Assembly: GCF_033542235.1 (NCBI RefSeq)
Contig: NZ_JAWRCU010000006.1
Location: 1 to 64,000 of the forward strand
DNA: 64,000 nucleotides
Direction of reading: 5' to 3'
DNA from: JAWRCU01 sp033542235
GTDB taxonomy: Bacteria; Pseudomonadota; Alphaproteobacteria; Rhizobiales; Rhizobiaceae
Shown here: piece by piece, positions 28,789 to 37,058 of the stretch
Layout: each line of letters begins with the position of its first letter
Position numbering within the stretch: position 1 is the first letter of the stretch
The notes under the pieces: generated by a model
Told to the model about the DNA's origin: nothing
What the model saw: the letters and a program-made list of their open reading frames with translations, nothing else
Databases searched by the model: none
Program-made: the position numbers and the translations under genes

Positions 28789-30552
28789 ATGCGGGCACGG
28801 GTCTGGGGAAGTGGGGGTAATGTGCTCCGGTTTGCCGGCTTTGAGCTCGACCAGCAGCGCGCCGAGTTGCGTGGTCCCGATGGCGGCGTGATCAGGCTGC
28901 GGCCGAAGCCGTTCGCCATGTTGCACGTGTTCGCCGCCAATGCCGGGCGTGTGGTCAGCAAGCAGGAGCTGATGGAGGCCGTCTGGCCGAAGGTCCATGT
29001 CGGCGAGGACAGCCTGTTCCAGTGCATCCGCGAGATTCGTGCCGCGCTCGGCGATGATGAGCGCCGGCTCATCAAGGTCGTCTCCGGCCGGGGCTATCTG
29101 TTCGAGGCCGAGGTGTCGGACGGATCGGCCGTGCCCGCCGAACCGGTGCCTCTCCTTGAGCGAGGGGAAGCAGGAACGGCCACCGAATTCGAGATAGCGA
29201 CCGGACCCGCAAAAAGACGACTGATCCCATTCAGGCTGCAAGGGCGCGCTGCGGTCGCAGCCGTCGCGGGGCTTTGCGCCGTTGTCGGATTTGCCCTGGC
29301 CGCACCGATCCTTGCTCCCGGTCTCATCTTCACCCGAGAGCCGCCGACCATCGCCGTGATGCCGATCGCCGACGTCAGCGGCGACAGCCAAGGCTCTGCG
29401 ATGGCGGCTGGCGTGACGGACCGCCTGCTCGATGGTCTTGCCGAGATCGACAATATACGCGTGGTGGCGCCGCCATCGAAAGCGATGGCGGTTTCAGAAC
29501 CAGCGTCTATCCCATCCGCACATTCGGATTTCGTGCTGCAGGGGGAGTTGCAGAAAGACCAGCGGTCGTGGACCTTCCAGGCGCGCATCGTTAGGGCTGG
29601 CACCGGCGAGGTGCAGTCGGTCGCCACGGTTTCGGTAGACGTCAGCGAGCCGGACGTCCGACTCCAGCAGGCGCGGCTTGCCGCTGGAGCAGGTGATCAG
29701 CTGGCGCGTCGCCTCAACGCGCTCCTGGAGGCCGGCACGAATTCCGCTGTGTCCGACGAGGCCTCATCGGCCGGCAGCGTCAAAATCGTCATCGAACAAG
29801 CCATGGCCTCGATCAACCAGACGTCGCGCGAGCGTTTTGCCACGGCACAGTCGATGCTGGAAAATGCGCTCGCCGCCCAGCCCGACAATGTCGACCTGCA
29901 AGTCGCGCTTACCGGGCTGCAGACGCGGGGGATTCAGATGGCCTGGTACAGTCCGCCCGAGAGCGCGGCGGCAGAGAGCAACGGCAAGTCGCTGATGGCG
30001 CGTGCGCTGCAGGCCAGGCCCCGCTCCATACCGGTGCTTGAGGCCTATTGCCGTTTCCTCACCGCGACTAACAACTTCACTGAAAGCCTGGTCGCCTGCG
30101 CCAGTGCCCTGAGCTTCGATCCATGGAACGGGTCGGCTCTCTACCAGCTGGGTCTCACGCAGGTTCAGCTGGGGCGCTTCGAGGATGCGCTGACAACATT
30201 CAGGCGGGCCGACCGGTTCGACACGCCGGCGGTCTCGCGCTGGACCTGGCTGCTCGGAACCGGCTGGACCTATCTGCTCATGGGCCGCGCCGAAGAAGCA
30301 TTGCCGTGGCTTGAACGGTCGATCGCCATCACTCCGGCATCGGGGCGATCACATATGCTACTGGCAGCTGCCTATCAGCGCCTGGGTCGGCCGGACGAGG
30401 CAAAGGCGGCGTTGGCAAAGGCCATGGAGTTGCGGCCAGGCTCGACGGCACTCAACCTCCCGCCTCCGACCAGGAACACCAGCCCTATTTTTCTCGAGGC
30501 GACCCAGCGGCTCATCCGGACAATGATCGAGGTCGGATTGCCGGCGGGCTGA
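28789..30552 (+). CDS. ToxR/CadC-like membrane-bound winged-helix regulator with TPR-like C-terminus
   Basis: A 587-residue one-component regulator. The N-terminus (about 13-108) is an OmpR/PhoB-type winged helix (LRFAGFELDQQ, then LHVFAANAGRVVSKQELMEA, then SLFQCIREIRAALGDD, then VSGRGYLFEA). One transmembrane span lies at about 154-177. The rest, probably periplasmic, has a TolB-like segment (TIAVMPIADVSGDSQG) and TPR-like repeats (ALYQLGLTQVQLGRFEDALT; MLLAAAYQRLGRPDEAKAAL). A GTG at 28822, preceded by GTGGGGG, is an alternative start. It is divergent from the giant autotransporter across 276 bases and likely controls it. Confidence 0.88.
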   Translation: MRARVWGSGGNVLRFAGFELDQQRAELRGPDGGVIRLRPKPFAMLHVFAANAGRVVSKQELMEAVWPKVHVGEDSLFQCIREIRAALGDDERRLIKVVSGRGYLFEAEVSDGSAVPAEPVPLLERGEAGTATEFEIATGPAKRRLIPFRLQGRAAVAAVAGLCAVVGFALAAPILAPGLIFTREPPTIAVMPIADVSGDSQGSAMAAGVTDRLLDGLAEIDNIRVVAPPSKAMAVSEPASIPSAHSDFVLQGELQKDQRSWTFQARIVRAGTGEVQSVATVSVDVSEPDVRLQQARLAAGAGDQLARRLNALLEAGTNSAVSDEASSAGSVKIVIEQAMASINQTSRERFATAQSMLENALAAQPDNVDLQVALTGLQTRGIQMAWYSPPESAAAESNGKSLMARALQARPRSIPVLEAYCRFLTATNNFTESLVACASALSFDPWNGSALYQLGLTQVQLGRFEDALTTFRRADRFDTPAVSRWTWLLGTGWTYLLMGRAEEALPWLERSIAITPASGRSHMLLAAAYQRLGRPDEAKAALAKAMELRPGSTALNLPPPTRNTSPIFLEATQRLIRTMIEVGLPAG

Positions 30553-30723
30553 ACCCGGCAGATGCTCGGAAGCGGCAACAGACGCGTACCCCTTGTCAAT
30601 GGCGAGCTGAGAAGATGGGAATCGGAGGCTGCTGGAATAAGCCTGCACGGCCGCCGTTGGATCCGCGCACGTCGAGATAGTTGTCTGCGAGGACGAATCG
30701 CACGTGAGACGCCCGTTTTGGCG

Positions 30724-31173
30724 CTACTCTCTCGCTTGGCGCCCTGAAATCTCTTTGACCAGGATGCGGAAGAAAACGGGCGGAAGCTGATCCGACGGCA
30801 GAGTTGTTTCCGGCTTCAGCGCGCCGGGCTCCCACCAATTGGCGTTCTGGCCGAGCAGCGACCAGGCGTGCTCCCGCTCATCGTGCTTGCGCCCAATGCC
30901 GTCCCGCAGCTCCTCATAGAGGCCGTCAACAACCACGCTTTTCCACGCTCGACCTTGCTGTTTCTCTTCGACCATAAGACAGACCAACGGATTGTAGCGC
31001 ATCCATTCAATCTTTTTGCCAGGCAGCGAGAACGCGTAGATAACATCGTCGGCGAAGACATAGTGAATCGCGACGACATAGGGCCGCCAGTTATTCGTGC
31101 ATGCGAGATGTGCAACTCTGTGATTGGCAAGCACGACCTTGCATTCGCTCTCGGACAATGTGCTGATCCGCAT
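30724..31173 (-). CDS. Pyridoxamine 5'-phosphate oxidase-like flavin-binding protein
   Basis: A 149-residue protein of the Pyridox_ox_2 type: a small split-barrel that binds FMN or a related cofactor. Visible are the N-terminal LSESECKVVLANHRVAHLAC, the barrel strand PYVVAIHYVFADDVIYAFSL, and the WKSVVVDGLYEELRD segment. The start at 31173 has a strong Shine-Dalgarno (GGGAGGAG); the longer open frame upstream is unsupported. An FNR/FixK-type box lies 83 bases upstream, suggesting low-oxygen control. The 3' end converges on the ToxR-like regulator gene. Exact reaction unknown. Confidence 0.85.
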   Translation of the reverse strand: MRISTLSESECKVVLANHRVAHLACTNNWRPYVVAIHYVFADDVIYAFSLPGKKIEWMRYNPLVCLMVEEKQQGRAWKSVVVDGLYEELRDGIGRKHDEREHAWSLLGQNANWWEPGALKPETTLPSDQLPPVFFRILVKEISGRQARE

Positions 31174-31821
31174 CGCTGCTCCTCCCGTCACCTGCAGGAG
31201 TCGCTCGATTGAGCGCAAACAATAGCAAGTTTGCGATGCATGTGCTGCGAGGGCTTTGATTTGCGTCAATTTCCCATGGCAATGGCCCGGGCTCTGCTTC
31301 GCGAGGGACGCCGGCGCTGAGCGCCCCAAAACCTGGACAGCGGCATCTCTTGAAAACAAAATCGCCGAGTGCTCAAGCGCGCTTCAACGGAACGGTGTGA
31401 AAGACCCTCCGAATGGCTTTGAGCAGCGCAAATTTCGACCTTGTGTGCTGTTGTCCGGGCGCGCGCCTTTCTTCGAACTTCGAGATCCCACTCGACGGGA
31501 CCGCCGCAAGATCCTCAGCCATCTCAGGCCGGGCGAGCAGCGTAAACCACGACGTGGCTCGTTGCCCGCAAAGTCGACATCTCGCCCAATCTGTGATGCG
31601 ATGCGAAAGTATAGGTGCGTATGTGCTCCGGCAGGTACCCAGTATCGAAATTTGGAAGGGCGCGACGTTGACGGCCCCTCCCCCACCAGCGCCGAGCCAC
31701 ATGCAATTCCCTAGCCGGGTGCCGGACACGGCCATCGCATTTCGGCATCCGGGGGCCGGGGTATGCGGAGCGCGAACAGTTCGAGGCAATAGAGGCCGTC
31801 TTGCGATAGGAGCACATCGCC
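31174..31821. other. Divergent intergenic region with an FNR-type box
   Basis: 648 bases between the PPOX gene and the acetolactate-synthase-like gene. It contains the box at 31256-31269. Several open frames cross it, but none shows a family signature or a good start. It may hold the decayed remains of another gene or a long 5' region; I cannot tell which. Confidence 0.4.
31256..31269. promoter_or_regulatory. FNR/FixK-type box TTGAT-N4-GTCAA
   Basis: The sequence TTGATTTGCGTCAA matches the FNR/FixK/NnrR half-site pattern TTGAY-N4-RTCAA exactly. It is centred about 90 bases upstream of the PPOX start codon on the minus strand, a suitable activator position. It could also act toward the rightward acetolactate-synthase-like gene, but that start is more than 550 bases away. 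Confidence 0.6.
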
Positions 31822-33465
31822 ATGCCCAAAGGGTCCGACTTGCTTGTCGCAGCACTCGAGAACGAGGGCGTTGAATATATCTTCGGCATCCCAGGCGAAG
31901 AGAACCTCGATGTCCTGGAATCGCTGAGGCAGTCCAGCATCAAGCTTGTGGTGACACGCCACGAGCAGGCGGCCGGCTTCATGGCCGCCACCTACGGACG
32001 GCTCACGGGGCGCGCCGGAGTGTGTCTCACCACGCTTGGCCCCGGAGCGTTGAATCTGACGACCAGCGCCGCATATGCTCATCTCGGCGCAATGCCGATG
32101 GTGATGATCACCGGCCAGAAGGCTATCCGCAGCAGCCGCCAGGCTCACTTCCAGATCGTCGACATCGTTGCCACGATGCGTCCGCTGACCAAACAGGCGA
32201 CGCAGATCGCCAGCGCAAGAAGCATTCCGACCCATGTGCGCGAGGCGTTTCGCTTGGCTGAACAGGAACGCCCCGGGCCGGTTCACCTCGAATTGCCTGA
32301 GGACATTGCTCAGGAAGGCGCAGAAGCCACTCTGGTGCCGCCCCATCCGGTCGATCTTCCGGTCGCGCGATCTGGCGCAATCGATCGTGCGGCCGCTTTG
32401 ATTGCCGGCGCCAAGGCGCCGCTGGTGATGCTCGGCGCCGCAGCGAGCCGTCCGCATCTAGCCGATCCACTGTCTGCCTTCGTCCGTCGAATGGGCATTC
32501 CGTTCTTCAACACCCAGATGGGCAAGGGCGCCGTACACGGCGGCTCGAACCTTTACATAGGCACGGCCGCGCTATCCGAACGAGACTGGGTGCATCGGGC
32601 GGTCGATCAGGCCGACCTGATCATCTCGATCGGGCATGACACCGTCGAAAAGCCGCCCTTCCTGATGGGAGCGCGGGGGCCGCAAGTCGTGCACGTCGGC
32701 GCAACCCCTGCGACCGTCGAGCAGGTCTACTTTCCCGAGGCGGAGATCATCGGCGACGTGGGCGCGAGCCTCGCACTGCTCGCGGACCGTCTCGAGGGGC
32801 AGCTTCCGAACGCGTCAGCTCTGCTGCACATGCGCGAGGGAATTCTTGCGCGGCTCGCCGACCGCGCGGAAGAGGACCGCTTTCCCATCACGCCGCAGCG
32901 TTTCGTTCATGACGTTCGATCTGTCATACCGCCCGACGGCATCGTGGCGCTCGACAACGGGATGTTCAAGATCTGGTTTGCCCGCAACTATCGTACTCAC
33001 GTCGCCAACACGCTCTTGCTCGACAACGCATTGGCGACCATGGGAGCGGGACTGCCGTCGGCCATAGCCGCCTGCCTGCTCAACCCGCAACAGCGCGTGC
33101 TCGCGGTCTGCGGCGACGGCGGGTTCATGATGAACGCGCAGGAGATGGAGACGGCCGTTCGCCTCGGCCTCAATCTCGTCGTGGCAGTGCTGGAGGACAA
33201 CGCCTACGGCATGATACGCTGGAAGCAGGAGGTCGACGGCTTCCCCGATTTCGGCCTTCGCTTCGAGAATCCGGACTTCGTTGCCTACGCCGAAGCCTAC
33301 GGCGCGAAGGGAGCACGGGTGAGCTCGGCTCGGGATCTCGCGACCACGCTCGAGGCTGCCTTCTCCAGAGGCGGCGTCCATCTCGTCGCGGTGCCGATGG
33401 ACTATTCCGAAAACATGAAGGTGCTCGTCGACGAGTTGCGCGGAGTTCAGCCGGCTGAAGCGTAG
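31822..33465 (+). CDS. Acetolactate synthase-like thiamine-diphosphate enzyme
   Basis: A 547-residue ThDP enzyme of the acetohydroxyacid synthase family. The N-terminal domain has IFGIPGEENLDVLESL and the catalytic Glu in TRHEQAAGFMA. The middle FAD/nucleotide-type domain spans about 190-330. The C-terminal ThDP motif is CGDGGFMMNAQEMETAVRLG through LEDNAYGMI. The Shine-Dalgarno is AGGAGC. No regulatory subunit (ilvH) follows, which fits a catabolic AlsS-like or other stand-alone enzyme more than the biosynthetic IlvB. No acetolactate decarboxylase gene is near. Reaction probably pyruvate to acetolactate and CO2, but other 2-oxo acids are possible. Confidence 0.87.
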   Translation: MPKGSDLLVAALENEGVEYIFGIPGEENLDVLESLRQSSIKLVVTRHEQAAGFMAATYGRLTGRAGVCLTTLGPGALNLTTSAAYAHLGAMPMVMITGQKAIRSSRQAHFQIVDIVATMRPLTKQATQIASARSIPTHVREAFRLAEQERPGPVHLELPEDIAQEGAEATLVPPHPVDLPVARSGAIDRAAALIAGAKAPLVMLGAAASRPHLADPLSAFVRRMGIPFFNTQMGKGAVHGGSNLYIGTAALSERDWVHRAVDQADLIISIGHDTVEKPPFLMGARGPQVVHVGATPATVEQVYFPEAEIIGDVGASLALLADRLEGQLPNASALLHMREGILARLADRAEEDRFPITPQRFVHDVRSVIPPDGIVALDNGMFKIWFARNYRTHVANTLLLDNALATMGAGLPSAIAACLLNPQQRVLAVCGDGGFMMNAQEMETAVRLGLNLVVAVLEDNAYGMIRWKQEVDGFPDFGLRFENPDFVAYAEAYGAKGARVSSARDLATTLEAAFSRGGVHLVAVPMDYSENMKVLVDELRGVQPAEA

Positions 33466-33485
33466 GGCGGCGCGGCGACGACGCT

Positions 33486-33920
33486 CTATCCGTCTTTTCT
33501 CACGTCATCCGCGCCTGCCTTGCCTTGCTGCGAGCGTGCCGCATGCCAATCCCAGTCAATCGATCCTTCGGCGGCCTTGTGAAAGTATTGGGAGCACACC
33601 AGCCAGCCCTTCAAGGGTCGAAGGAGCAGCAAGCAGGCGCCGATCGTAAGCGGCAGCGTCGTGAACAGGTGGACCCAATATGGTGGATCGTAACTCACCT
33701 GCAGCCACAGGGCGAAGCCGAGCGCAGGGAAGGCCACGATGGACATTGCAAAGAAAGCGGGGCCATCCGCCGGATCGGCAAACGAATAGTCGAGGCCACA
33801 GACTTCGCAGCGAGCGGCAAGTTTCAGGAAGCCTTTGAACAGGTGTCCCTTCTGGCAGCGCGGGCAGCGGCCAAGGAAACCGGTCAGTGCCGGGTTGGTT
33901 GTCTCCTGGAAAGCATCCAT
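33486..33920 (-). CDS. DUF983 family membrane protein
   Basis: A 144-residue protein. An N-terminal zinc-ribbon-like segment GRCPRCQKGHLFKGFL, then RCEVCGLDYSFADPADGPAFF, has four Cys in two CxxC pairs. Two hydrophobic spans follow (AFFAMSIVAFPALGFALWL and LFTTLPLTIGACLLLL). DUF983 genes often neighbour cytochrome oxidase genes in alphaproteobacteria, and the cytochrome b remnant 0.5 kb away is in keeping. It converges on the acetolactate-synthase-like gene with 20 bases between stops. Function unknown. Confidence 0.87.
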   Translation of the reverse strand: MDAFQETTNPALTGFLGRCPRCQKGHLFKGFLKLAARCEVCGLDYSFADPADGPAFFAMSIVAFPALGFALWLQVSYDPPYWVHLFTTLPLTIGACLLLLRPLKGWLVCSQYFHKAAEGSIDWDWHAARSQQGKAGADDVRKDG

Positions 33921-33929
33921 GTTCTCAAG

Positions 33930-33943
33930 CTGACTTGCGTCAG
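33930..33943. promoter_or_regulatory. Palindrome CTGAC-TTGC-GTCAG resembling the FNR-type box
   Basis: Perfect 5-bp arms with the same TTGC centre as the box at 31256, differing only at the outer positions. It lies 10-23 bases upstream of the DUF983 start codon, too near for classical activation but suitable for repression. Could be chance. Confidence 0.3.
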
Positions 33944-34161
33944 AACCCCTATCTGATCACCGGCGGTTGCGACGGCTTTCAAGAGATAGGTGGTCAGCGC
34001 CGGCTGCTTCAATGCGCCGACTCGTCGCGTGAACCTATTCTCCGTGAGTATCTGAGACGATACCAACGTATCGCCCGCGCGCGCCCTCGGCACGATGGCT
34101 CGCACACTGGAAAGGCTGGCATCGTTTCGGTGGTCCGCAACCGGGAACAAGGATATCGGAA

Positions 34162-34350
34162 ATGACCCTGCGTTCCGCATTTTCGAAATTGCTCTCGATC
34201 ATCTCGAGGCTCTGGGGCATCGACACAACGATAATCACGGGCCGCTACGGCGGCTCAGACGAATTTGCCGCACGTTTGCCCGACGATCTTGCCTATATGC
34301 GCGGCCGCGCCAAAATTCCCGTCTCCCGTACTCGCGCACCTCGCGAATAG
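34162..34350 (+). CDS. Small hypothetical protein
   Basis: A 62-residue frame starting MTLRSAFSKLLSIISRLWGI, amphipathic at its N-terminus and then polar (GGSDEFAARLPDDLAYMRGR). AAGGA lies about 9 bases before the ATG. No family recognised. It sits alone between DUF983 and the cytochrome b fragment. Weak support. Confidence 0.35.
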   Translation: MTLRSAFSKLLSIISRLWGIDTTIITGRYGGSDEFAARLPDDLAYMRGRAKIPVSRTRAPRE

Positions 34351-34437
34351 ACCTCTCCGCTCTCGCGGGAAGGTAACGGGTCAAAAATTCTTCCACCGCT
34401 ATCGACGCTGTCAATTCACGCAAAGGGGACCAACGCG

Positions 34438-35006
34438 ATGAGCGGTGGACAATCGACTTACACGCCAAAAACGAGGATCGAACGCTGGTTCGACGCACGC
34501 CTCCCGCTGCCGCGGCTGGTTCATGATTCCTTCATCGTATATCCCGTCCCGCTCAACCTGAACTACGCCTATACGTTCGGCGGCATCCTCACCATGATGC
34601 TTGCCTCGCAGATCGTGACCGGCATCGTGCTGGCGATGCACTATGCCCCCGATACGGGGCTGGCCTTCAATTCAGTCGAAAAGATCGTGCGCGACGTGAA
34701 TTACGGCTGGCTGTTGCGCTCCCTTCAATTAAACGGGGCGTCGTTCTTCTTCATAGCCGTCTACATCCATATCTCTCGTGGCCTGTATTACGGGCTCCTA
34801 CAAGGCCCCCGCGTGAGCTGCTATGGGTGCTCGGTTGCACCAACCTGCTGTTGATGATTGCGACGGCCTTCATGGGATATACGCTGCCCTGGGGTCAGAT
34901 GTCGTTCTGGGGCGCAACCGTCATCACCAACTTCTTCACCGCGATTCCGCTGGTCGGCGACTGGTTCCACCAGCTGCTGCTCGGCGGTTTCGCCGTCGAC
35001 AATCCG
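34438..35006 (+). pseudogene. Cytochrome b (bc1 complex) N-terminal fragment, frameshifted
   Basis: The first about 120 residues are a good ubiquinol-cytochrome c reductase cytochrome b N-terminus: WFDARLPLPRLVHDSFIVYP, LNLNYAYTFGGILTM, the haem-region NYGWLLRSLQLNGASFFF, and YIHISRGLYYG. The frame then breaks at about 34795. Two single-base insertions (one after TACGGG, one in the C-run near 34806) throw it forward by two bases. The sequence resumes in another frame as WVLGCTNLLLMIATAFMGYT and LPWGQMSFWGATVITNFF, ending abruptly at FAVDNP (about 35006). At least half of the protein, including the second haem His pair's partner region and the Qo C-terminus, is missing. A good ribosome-binding sequence (AAAGGGG) remains. 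No Rieske or cytochrome c1 gene is adjacent, so this is a stray partial copy. Confidence 0.85.
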
Positions 35007-35280
35007 CGACATCGAGTTGATCCCGTTTATCGTCTCCTCGTCGAGCGAACCCTCGAACCGGCCATCGAACATCGTCTCTAGCAGCAGTTCGTCACTGCCT
35101 CTTTCGGACAACACGTCGATGATGCGTGCAATTCGCACGAACGGCATCGCCGACGACGGCGGGACAGCTCGCGACCGCTGAAAAATCGCCGCTTGTTGCG
35201 CGGATGGCACAGCGTTTTCAGGCCAAGTCAACTAAATTCGAACCGGAGCTGGAGAGCTAAGCGTCACCCGAGAGGGAAGA

Positions 35281-36483
35281 GTGGCGTCAGACGCGGTCAG
35301 CCTGATTGACACAGCAAGTGAAGCCGGCGCTGCGGCGGCTACAGCCCGGTTTTCCGTGAAGATAACGACGCGCGCCGAAGTCGCCGGTTGTCCCGCTTGG
35401 GCCGCCACCTTCGCCGACCAGCGAAAGGACCACCGTTACTACGAAATCGTAGAAGATACGCTCCGCGACCGCGTCGAGTATCGCTACTTCGCGATCTTCG
35501 ACGAAGCAGGCTGCATCCAGGCCGTCCAGCCTTTTTTTCTTCTCGACCAGGACATTCTCGAAGGACTTGGCACGGAATGGCAGACGTGGTTGGCGCGCAT
35601 CCGACGCTTCGTTCCCCGATTTCTCAAAATGCGCACCTTGATGGTTGGATGCTTCGCCGGAGAAGGACACCTCGCCGCATCAGACATGGTGCCGTCCGGC
35701 GAGATGGCGGGGATTCTTCGCCGCGAGATCGTCAATCTCTCAAGGTCGTGCCGGGCGCAGCTTATCGTCCTGAAGGAATTCCCTGCGCGCTATCGGCCGG
35801 TGCTGGATTGCTTCCTACGGCGCGGCTTCGCACGCGCGCCGAGCATGCCGATGACGGCGCTCAACATCGAGTACGAAGATTTCGACGCCTACTTGAAAAA
35901 TGCGCTGCCGCGATCGGCGCGCTGGCAGCTCCGCAAGAAGTTCAAGGCAACCGAGGGTGAAACCCTTGCCCTCACCGTCACCGATGACGCTAAAGATAGC
36001 ATCGACGAGATCTACCCGCTTTACCTGCAGGTCTTCGAGCGTGCGAAATTGCGTTTCGAGAAACTGACAGATGATTATTTCCGTCGGCTGGGCAGCGACA
36101 TGGGGGATAAGACCCTCTTCTTTATCTGGCGCCGGAGTGGGAAGGTAGTCGCCTTCAGCCTCTGCATGGTCGAAGGTGACAGTCTTTTCTGGGAGTATGT
36201 CGGCCTGGACTATGCTGTCGCCCTCGACCTTCATCTTTACTACTACACCATTCGCGACATGGTGAACTGGGCGATCGCTAACGGTTACAGGCGGCTTCGT
36301 AGCACGGGTCTCAGCTACGAACCGAAATTCCGGATGCGGCACGAGCTCGATCCGCTCGATCTCTATGCGCGTCTTCGCTCTCCGCTTCCAAACACGATTT
36401 TCAGGCTGCTTCTGCCGTGGATCGTGCCGGCCTGTTACGACAAGACTCTGCGAAAGTTCGCGAACTATCGCGACCTCTGGTAG
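35281..36483 (+). CDS. GNAT/FemAB-like N-acyltransferase
   Basis: A 400-residue cytoplasmic protein of the BioF2-like / FemAB-like acyltransferase group. The N-terminal half has mixed alpha/beta sequence with aromatic clusters (DHRYYEIVEDTL, YFAIFDEAGCIQAVQPFFLL). The C-terminal half is the acyl-CoA fold: IYPLYLQVFERAKLRFEKLT, then TLFFIWRRSGKVVAFSLCMV and EYVGLDYAVALDLHLYYYTI, then IANGYRRLRSTGLSYEPKFR. The start is a GTG with GAGGGA in front. Members transfer acyl or aminoacyl groups to lipids, polysaccharides or peptidoglycan precursors; the acceptor is unknown. Flanked on both sides by gene fragments. Confidence 0.78.
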   Translation: MASDAVSLIDTASEAGAAAATARFSVKITTRAEVAGCPAWAATFADQRKDHRYYEIVEDTLRDRVEYRYFAIFDEAGCIQAVQPFFLLDQDILEGLGTEWQTWLARIRRFVPRFLKMRTLMVGCFAGEGHLAASDMVPSGEMAGILRREIVNLSRSCRAQLIVLKEFPARYRPVLDCFLRRGFARAPSMPMTALNIEYEDFDAYLKNALPRSARWQLRKKFKATEGETLALTVTDDAKDSIDEIYPLYLQVFERAKLRFEKLTDDYFRRLGSDMGDKTLFFIWRRSGKVVAFSLCMVEGDSLFWEYVGLDYAVALDLHLYYYTIRDMVNWAIANGYRRLRSTGLSYEPKFRMRHELDPLDLYARLRSPLPNTIFRLLLPWIVPACYDKTLRKFANYRDLW

Positions 36484-36634
36484 CAGGTCCGGGCAAACGC
36501 CACGCGGCGCGCGGCTCTGCCCAGGCGCTCGCCTTCGACCGGCTGGCGACGCTGCTCGCCCGCCCGCAAGGAGATCGATAGCGAGGCGGTCTGGGGCGCG
36601 AGAATTGGATCCGCGCAACAATAGCGCATTTCAC

Positions 36635-36712
36635 CTAGCTCGCCGCGGGCAATCGCAGGGTCATTGTCGTGCCCGATCCGAACGTGCTCACGATATCGAT
36701 GCTTCCGGAACG
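36635..36712 (-). pseudogene. Histidine-kinase C-terminal scrap
   Basis: On the minus strand the last about 25 codons before a TAG read SGSIDIVSTFGSGTTMTLRL and then PAAS, the G2-box and final strand of a HATPase domain (usual form GxGTTxTLRLP). The rest of the kinase is absent. At about 36705-36712 it abuts a FixJ-type fragment on the other strand. Identification rests on about 20 residues. Confidence 0.5.
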
Positions 36713-37010
36713 CCTCGAAACGCTGACGCCGCGCGAGCGGGAGGTCTCGCATGAAGTGGCGCGCGGACGCCTCAACAAGCAGATCGCCTTCGACCTCGGC
36801 ATCAGCGAAGTGACGGTGAAGCTGCATCGCGGCAATGTGATGCGCAAGATGGAGGCCGCGTCCGTGGGCGAGCTGATCCGGGCATGGGAAACCCTGCCCG
36901 TACCCATGCGCGAGGCCGGCGCGATCAAGTCCGGCACAAGCCGATCGGCGCCTTCGCCCGCCAGGATCGGCGGAAGCAAGGGTCCCTTTTTCGGAATCGA
37001 TGCATCTTGA
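36669..37010 (+). pseudogene. FixJ/LuxR-type DNA-binding domain without its receiver
   Basis: From about 36705 the frame reads a complete C-terminal LuxR-type helix-turn-helix: LETLTPREREVSHEVARGRL, then NKQIAFDLGISEVTVKLHRG, then NVMRKMEAASVGELIRAWE. This is the FixJ-family pattern. The about 120-residue receiver domain that should precede it is missing; the sequence before is the antisense of a kinase scrap. A GTG at 36669 could start a 113-residue protein, so a free-standing DNA-binding protein is not excluded. A 35-residue unrelated tail follows the domain. Confidence 0.6.
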
Positions 37011-37058
37011 AGGCCCGCAGCTCCAGACTGGGATGCGGTGCCTGCAGGACTGCGGCAA

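Noticed and set aside
31413..31874. 153-residue frame between PPOX and acetolactate-synthase-like genes
   Set aside because: No homology signature, poor start context, and overlaps the start of the real downstream gene.
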